Below are positions 12,327 through 16,701 of a DNA stretch of 16,701 nt, piece after piece (position 1 is the stretch's first letter; the number at the start of each line of letters is the position of its first letter). The notes below the pieces were generated by a model, which worked only from the letters and a program-made list of their open reading frames with translations, was not told where the DNA came from and ran no database searches. The DNA is from Candidatus Omnitrophota bacterium (GTDB taxonomy: Bacteria > Omnitrophota > Gorgyraeia > JABMRN01), in assembly GCA_028702395.1 (NCBI GenBank), contig JAQVOV010000023.1, positions 1 through 16,701 of the forward strand, read 5' to 3'. A program made the translations under genes and the position numbers.

Positions 12327-13328
12327 ATGAAAACACATATAAAAGTCTATTATGTAGCAGTTTTTTTAAGTTTATTTTTTTCTCATGTTTCACATGGGCA
12401 AGTATTTGAAACGCCATCAGAAGTGTTTGTTAAAACAAGATATTTTAATGTAAGTGTTTGGAAAAATAACTTAACAAATGGCAGAATAGATGTTTATGAC
12501 AAAGAAACACAGATCAATCTTTTCCCTTTCTTTTATTTCGGGAGCAATTCATCGGACAAGAATAGTGTAGGGCTTTTTAACAGAAACAACCATTATGTGA
12601 TGTTTATGGGGCCTGCAAATAGTGTTACTGTTGACGAACAAGAAAACAAAACCATCATTACAGCGATCTATCCAAGCTCACAGATAAGGTATGATGGAAG
12701 CAGAAAATTAAGCGGAACAACTCCTGACCCAATTTCATTTTCAGGAAAAACATCAGTAACAGTTTATCATGATATTTATAGAATTGATGTGCAAAGTTCG
12801 CAGGAAATAAAAGTGCCTCTTTATACTCATATTGCATGGTTTTCACAACTTAATATATCAGATGCTAATTATATGGATTTTGGAGTAGAGCAGGGTTTTT
12901 CTACAGATATCTCTCCATGGGCAGAATTAAAATTCATGCATTTAGACCCAAAAAAGAAAGTATTTTTCAAACAGGCTTCTTTTGATGAAAAACCGCCATT
13001 CAAGGTTTTGTCAGAAAAAGAGGAATTTCTTGATTATTTGATAGCAGGCAATGATAATTCTAGGTATATGATATATGCTCCAAGCTGGCAAAACCATGCC
13101 AGTTTAGGATATAACCGTAAAAATATTCCTGATAACAGTATATTGTTCCATAAAAATGGGGGGCGATCTGCTCGAATAATCTTTATAACAAAAGATACAA
13201 CTTTGGGTTCAGGCAGAGATGTGTTAGAGCTTCAGCCAGGTGTTTATGAGAACAATATGAGTATTATAAAGCTTGATGAAAATGAGAATGCGAAAGATGT
13301 TTATAGGGAGTTAGCCCTTAGCTATTAG
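12327..13328 (+). CDS. Secreted protein of unknown family
   Basis: A 333-residue exported protein. I start it at ATG 12327: the upstream in-frame ATG at 12318 overlaps the predicted -10 box, and transcription would begin close to 12327. Residues 1-25 make a signal peptide (KTHIKVYYVAVFLSLFFSHV then SHGQ). The rest looks beta-rich, with many alternating hydrophobic/polar strands (NKTIITAIYPSSQIRYD, KTSVTVYHDIYRIDVQSSQE), and no cysteine or membrane segment, suggesting a periplasmic or secreted beta-sandwich. I do not recognise the family or any catalytic motif. It precedes the nucleotidyltransferase gene by 158 bases of repeat DNA, so it is probably a separate unit. Confidence 0.8.
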   Translation: MKTHIKVYYVAVFLSLFFSHVSHGQVFETPSEVFVKTRYFNVSVWKNNLTNGRIDVYDKETQINLFPFFYFGSNSSDKNSVGLFNRNNHYVMFMGPANSVTVDEQENKTIITAIYPSSQIRYDGSRKLSGTTPDPISFSGKTSVTVYHDIYRIDVQSSQEIKVPLYTHIAWFSQLNISDANYMDFGVEQGFSTDISPWAELKFMHLDPKKKVFFKQASFDEKPPFKVLSEKEEFLDYLIAGNDNSRYMIYAPSWQNHASLGYNRKNIPDNSILFHKNGGRSARIIFITKDTTLGSGRDVLELQPGVYENNMSIIKLDENENAKDVYRELALSY

Positions 13329-13360
13329 CCATCAGCGTTCAGCTTTCAGCTATCAGCCTG
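13319..13360. repeat. AGCTxTCAGC word tract
   Basis: AGCTATTAGCCATCAGCGTT followed by CAGCTTTCAGCTATCAGCCT is a degenerate tandem repeat that begins within the last codons of the secreted protein. Related words occur at 7350-7480. Confidence 0.7.
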
Positions 13361-13384
13361 TGGAAGGTTCTGAATGCGGTCTTT

Positions 13385-13412
13385 GTAGGGGCGTATTGCA
13401 ATACGCCCCTAC
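13385..13412. repeat. Perfect 28-bp palindrome
   Basis: GTAGGGGCGTATTG followed by its exact reverse complement. This is the form of the 48-bp repeats at 5360 and 6406 without the 20-base internal insert. Confidence 0.95.
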
Positions 13413-13445
13413 TAAAAAGGAAGAAAGTTCTTAATAACATTTAGA

Positions 13446-13474
13446 GTAGGGGGCGAAAAATTTTTCGCCCCTAC
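13446..13474. repeat. GTAGGGGGCGAAAAA palindrome
   Basis: GTAGGGGGCGAAAAA faces TTTTTCGCCCCTAC, palindromic apart from one extra G. It has the same ends as the 13385 element with a different centre, 33 bases downstream of it and 12 bases before the nucleotidyltransferase start. Confidence 0.92.
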
Positions 13475-13486
13475 ACAGAAGGAAAA

Positions 13487-14578
13487 ATGAAAAACTTAGA
13501 AGCTACATCAAAAGAACTTTTAAAGATATTAAGCAGTAAAAAAATAGGGGAGATCTCTGATTGGGATAAACTTGTGCAACTTGCCGGAAGAACAGGTTTT
13601 GGTCCTTATTTATATCACATTATATCAAAGGATGCTGATGTAGAAAAAGATAAAATACCTCAAAGTGCGTATAAAACATTAGAGAATACATATTTTTATT
13701 GTTTAGGCAAAGCCATTCATCATAAAAATCTTTTGTTATCTATTCTGGATAGCTTTAACAAGAACAATATTGATGTTATTTCAGTTAAAGGAATAGTGCT
13801 CTCGGAAATATTGTATGGAGCACCGGAATTAAGAAGTTTACCATGTGATATTGATCTGTTAATGAAAAAAAACGATGAAAAAAAGATAACCGGGATATTA
13901 GAAGGAATAGGATATAATTTGGTATTATCTGTTTATTGGTCAAATCTTTACACAAAAAAAAATGGGCCGTTCATGGATATACATTGGATGTATTGTGCTA
14001 AAGAAGAAGCGCCCTTTGACATGAAAGATCCATGGGAACGTGTAAGAACAGTTGATATTGATAATACGAAAATAAAGATACTTTCACCTGAAGATATGAT
14101 AATTTATCTGACTTTTATGACCAACAACGATTGCTGCAGACATTTACGTCATTTTTATGATCTTCATTTGGCATTAAGTAAATATACGGATATTTTGGAC
14201 TGGTCTTATATTGTAAAAAAAATAAAGCGATATAAACTAAAAGGTGTTTTCTATCTTCCTTTTAAATATGTAACTGTCATGTTCAACACAAAGATCTCAC
14301 ATGAAATTATAAAAAAAATAACACCAGGTTTTGTAAGAAGAAAGATACTTGATAAAGCACTGGATCCAAGGTGGCCTGTAGAAACAATAAAACCGGATAA
14401 AAAAATAAAACCTTTAATTGAGGGAGCTATTATCTCAGGAGGGTATTTTACTCGTTTTATTTTCTGGGCAGTACACAAAATATGGCATGAATATTCTTTT
14501 TCAAACAAAAATAAACCAATATCATTTTCAGGATTTATAAGATATTGTTTTAAAAAAGCAAAAGGACTTGTTAAGTGA
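13487..14578 (+). CDS. NTP_transf_5-family nucleotidyltransferase
   Basis: A 363-residue protein of the uncharacterised nucleotidyltransferase group (NTP_transf_5, PF14907). The core motif VISVKGIVLSEILYGAPELR then SLPCDIDLLM (98-126) has K101-G102 and the metal-binding D121-x-D123. The downstream MDIHWMY stretch and the C-terminal helical region (about 210-360) fit the family. These proteins are thought to transfer a nucleotidyl group to an unknown acceptor and often lie in polysaccharide or peptide-product clusters. Its TGA stop overlaps the GTG start of the next gene in GTGA, so translation of the two is probably coupled. The ribosome site AAGGA is moderate. Confidence 0.82.
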   Translation: MKNLEATSKELLKILSSKKIGEISDWDKLVQLAGRTGFGPYLYHIISKDADVEKDKIPQSAYKTLENTYFYCLGKAIHHKNLLLSILDSFNKNNIDVISVKGIVLSEILYGAPELRSLPCDIDLLMKKNDEKKITGILEGIGYNLVLSVYWSNLYTKKNGPFMDIHWMYCAKEEAPFDMKDPWERVRTVDIDNTKIKILSPEDMIIYLTFMTNNDCCRHLRHFYDLHLALSKYTDILDWSYIVKKIKRYKLKGVFYLPFKYVTVMFNTKISHEIIKKITPGFVRRKILDKALDPRWPVETIKPDKKIKPLIEGAIISGGYFTRFIFWAVHKIWHEYSFSNKNKPISFSGFIRYCFKKAKGLVK

Positions 14579-16701
14579 AAAAGTATGATCTGTATTTTGC
14601 TCTATGTGTTTTGTTTTCTTCAGTGTTTTTTTCTTTGAGCTTCCCCAGTTTTATCAATAAAGAAGGGTTTTGGTTTCTAGCATATATTTTTGCTATCCCT
14701 TTTTTTTATGTTTTAGACCATGCAAGACCTTTGCAGAAATTCATGTGGACAGTCCTCTGTGCTGTCATATCATATTCAATGATCCTCTATTGGTTATTTC
14801 CTCTTTCCTTTAAAGGAGCGATCGTTTTTGTATTGTTCATGAGTTTGCAGTTAGTGATCTTTATGTGGATCTATAATAAGATCAAGAATAATATTTTAAT
14901 TTTTATATATGTGCCGTCTGCTTGGGTAGTTTCCGAGTATATCAGATCATTTTTGTTTAAGGGTTTTTGTTGGGGAGTAGGTTATTCGCAAAGTTTTAAT
15001 ACTTACACAATACAGTGTGCAGATATTTTTGGAAGTTATGGACTATCATTTTTGATAATAATGATAAATTTTCTCTTGTACAGGATGATCAAAGAAAAAG
15101 AACTGAATAAAATATTTGCTGTTATTGTGATATTAGCTTTAATTTTCGGATATGGTTATATTAAGCAGAAAGATATTCAAAAAACTATATCAGAAAAGGA
15201 TATATTTGTTTCAATTGTACAGGGTAATATCTCTCAAAAGGAGAAGTGGGATGAGGCTTTTGAGGAAAAGATAAAGAAAACATATAAGGATCTTTCTTTA
15301 GAAGTAGATGATAGAACAGAGATACTTATTTGGCCTGAGACATCTCTTCCGTGTGATTATGATGACCAAAATATAGGGTTCTTAATTGATATTATGGGAA
15401 AAAAAGATACACAAATGATATTTGGTGTAGCAGTAAATGAAAACAACAAATTCTATAACAGAGCTGTTTGGATGGATAAAGATGGAAAGATAATAGGTGA
15501 ATATGACAAGATAAAAACAATACCGTTCTTTGAATACGCTCCTTTTAACAAAAAGGCGCTGTATTTTTTAGGAGATATTAATGAGGATCCAGTTTGGTTT
15601 TCTTCAGGAGAAAAGATAGGTCTTTTTGAACATCAAGATAAGAGAATAGGTATTCTGATCTGTTTTGAGGATTTTTTTGAAGAACTTACACGCCAATTGG
15701 TTGTTAATAAGGCAAATCTTTTAGTGAATATCACTAATGATGCTTTGTTTGAAAATAGTTCTGAAGCATATTTGCATTTACAGGCATCAGTTTTTAGAGC
15801 TGTTGAAAATAGGATAAATATAGTTAGAAGTGCAAATACTGGTTTTTCTTGTATTATTAGCGATAAAGGTGTTATAATAAATAAAATACATAAAAACAAC
15901 AGAAGTTTAATGGTTTCGGGGCAGCTTACAGGTTTTGTTCATTTGAACAATAAATCCACAATTTATAATAAAATAGGATATGTGTTCCCGTTTTTTTGTT
16001 TTTTGATCATAATCATAGGAGGTACAATGAATGGTATTAAAAAAATAATAGGTTCATTAATTTCAAAAAGAACAATGGTTTTATTGTTATTATTAAGTTT
16101 CTTTTTTTCTGCTGAAAGTTTTCCTGTAGCAGACAAAAGAAGGATGCAGGGACAACCAGGTGCTCAAGCACAAAAACCTCAGCCGAAAAAAAGGCAATAT
16201 GTCAATATTGAAGGGGTACAATCTTTACCGGAGAAAAAAGATCTAAGCAATGAAAAAAAACAAAAGGTTTCTAATCCTGTGATCGAACCACAAACTCTTA
16301 CAGCTGCTAACAGCACCCGTTCAGGAAGTTCAAGTGCTTTGACAGAGGCGAGTATTACTTCAGAAATAATAAATACATTCAACAATAATTCTACACAATG
16401 GTTGAATATTAATTATCCTTCCTTGAAAGAAGATATATTGAAATACTACATATCAGAATATGCCAACAATGGCATTGTCATAAAAAACCCTCCGGCTTTA
16501 TATGTGGTTATGATAGATAATCTGATACAGCAGAATCCCAGTGTTGCAAATATGCCTTTATATTCTATACTTCAGACAGTTTCCATCATAGAATATGATT
16601 TTAATAATGGACAAGATAAGGACATGCTGGCAAAAAAAGTTTTGGGTGAAAGTGCTTGGAAAGATAATCGAGAAAGACTTGAGAAGCAGGGGAAGATCTA
16701 G
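14575..16701 (+). CDS. lnt: Apolipoprotein N-acyltransferase fused in frame to a secreted-like region
   Basis: The first 484 residues of this 708-residue frame are a complete Lnt, which N-acylates lipoproteins at the periplasmic face of the inner membrane. About seven membrane helices (6-195) precede a nitrilase-type domain with the triad E255 (IWPE), K312 (EYDK) and C363 (ILIC), and NITNDALF plus RSANTGFS motifs. The last Lnt helix is YVFPFFCFLIIIIGG (470-484). There is then no stop: the frame continues into a second hydrophobic segment and a 190-residue Pro/Gln/Lys-rich, then helical, region ending at 16701. The start is GTG, overlapping the previous stop. Either this is a true fusion, or the 3' part is translated separately from ATG 16027. 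Confidence 0.88.
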   Translation: MKKYDLYFALCVLFSSVFFSLSFPSFINKEGFWFLAYIFAIPFFYVLDHARPLQKFMWTVLCAVISYSMILYWLFPLSFKGAIVFVLFMSLQLVIFMWIYNKIKNNILIFIYVPSAWVVSEYIRSFLFKGFCWGVGYSQSFNTYTIQCADIFGSYGLSFLIIMINFLLYRMIKEKELNKIFAVIVILALIFGYGYIKQKDIQKTISEKDIFVSIVQGNISQKEKWDEAFEEKIKKTYKDLSLEVDDRTEILIWPETSLPCDYDDQNIGFLIDIMGKKDTQMIFGVAVNENNKFYNRAVWMDKDGKIIGEYDKIKTIPFFEYAPFNKKALYFLGDINEDPVWFSSGEKIGLFEHQDKRIGILICFEDFFEELTRQLVVNKANLLVNITNDALFENSSEAYLHLQASVFRAVENRINIVRSANTGFSCIISDKGVIINKIHKNNRSLMVSGQLTGFVHLNNKSTIYNKIGYVFPFFCFLIIIIGGTMNGIKKIIGSLISKRTMVLLLLLSFFFSAESFPVADKRRMQGQPGAQAQKPQPKKRQYVNIEGVQSLPEKKDLSNEKKQKVSNPVIEPQTLTAANSTRSGSSSALTEASITSEIINTFNNNSTQWLNINYPSLKEDILKYYISEYANNGIVIKNPPALYVVMIDNLIQQNPSVANMPLYSILQTVSIIEYDFNNGQDKDMLAKKVLGESAWKDNRERLEKQGKI
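16027..16701 (+). CDS. Possible separate exported protein within the lnt frame
   Basis: A strong internal ribosome site, AGGAGGT (16017-16023), sits three bases before ATG 16027, in the same frame as lnt. From there 224 residues are encoded: a basic start MNGIKKIIGSLISKRT, a hydrophobic run MVLLLLLSFFFSAES like a signal peptide, a low-complexity linker with Gln, Pro and Lys (MQGQPGAQAQKPQPKKRQY), and a C-terminal helical part (TSEIINTFNNNSTQWLNINY onward). I do not recognise the family. If translated alone it would be a periplasmic protein. If read through from lnt, the same region would still face the periplasm, because the last Lnt helix goes inward and this one outward. Confidence 0.6.
   Translation: MNGIKKIIGSLISKRTMVLLLLLSFFFSAESFPVADKRRMQGQPGAQAQKPQPKKRQYVNIEGVQSLPEKKDLSNEKKQKVSNPVIEPQTLTAANSTRSGSSSALTEASITSEIINTFNNNSTQWLNINYPSLKEDILKYYISEYANNGIVIKNPPALYVVMIDNLIQQNPSVANMPLYSILQTVSIIEYDFNNGQDKDMLAKKVLGESAWKDNRERLEKQGKI

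Noticed and set aside
5360..13474. Palindromic repeats as a CRISPR array
   Set aside because: The copies are dispersed singly between genes, with no regular spacers and no cas genes.
13487..14578. Nucleotidyltransferase as maturation enzyme of the small-protein family
   Set aside because: NTP_transf_5 genes can occur near peptide-product clusters, but this one is about 10 kb away with its own partner (lnt), so nothing in the sequence links them.

Overview
This is an AT-rich bacterial chromosome segment from a diderm (Gram-negative-type) organism. It encodes an apolipoprotein N-acyltransferase, which works on outer-membrane lipoproteins, and a lipid-linked-sugar glycosyltransferase. The short palindromic 'GTAGGGGCG...CGCCCCTAC' elements, degenerate intergenic word repeats and a small 'YxxPKIK...LDxxQAxLxVC' protein family recall Candidatus Omnitrophota or a related uncultured lineage. 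That placement is from memory and was not tested.

Layout. 1-1320: an IS256-family insertion sequence. 1396-4391: an accessory block holding four divergent copies of one small cysteine-containing protein (two on each strand), a tRNA-Ser(UGA), and two flavodoxin-family genes. On the plus strand the small gene and the flavodoxin gene alternate as a tandemly duplicated cassette, and the second flavodoxin has lost its FMN phosphate loop. 4503-5247: two small proteins of unknown role, then a good terminator. 5360-5563: a palindrome, a 26-codon remnant of a PPC/DUF296-like gene and a hairpin. 5584-8765: housekeeping-like genes (RlmB/TrmH-type rRNA 2'-O-methyltransferase, HD-domain phosphohydrolase, a frameshifted membrane protein, a secreted glycine-zipper protein) separated by repeat-rich spacers. 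8921-10495: a GT39-like membrane glycosyltransferase on the minus strand. 10830-12271: an IS481-like element with 22-bp inverted ends and a 15-bp direct repeat. 12327-16701: a secreted protein, a NTP_transf_5-type nucleotidyltransferase, and Lnt joined in frame to a secreted-protein-like C-terminal section.

The most unusual content is the small-protein family. Each copy has a conserved leader-like N-terminus with a YxxP motif, a variable middle, three aligned cysteines and an invariant Pro-Ser C-terminus. Three copies start at or within a few bases of the transcription start predicted from an extended -10 box, so their mRNAs look leaderless. The shape resembles the precursor of a ribosomally made, modified peptide, but no maturation enzyme is present here, so that function is only a hypothesis.

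Genome decay and mobility are visible throughout: a truncated flavodoxin, a leftover 3' end of a second HD gene, a PPC stub, a single-base frameshift, two insertion sequences, a (CT)13 microsatellite and several kinds of palindromic repeat.
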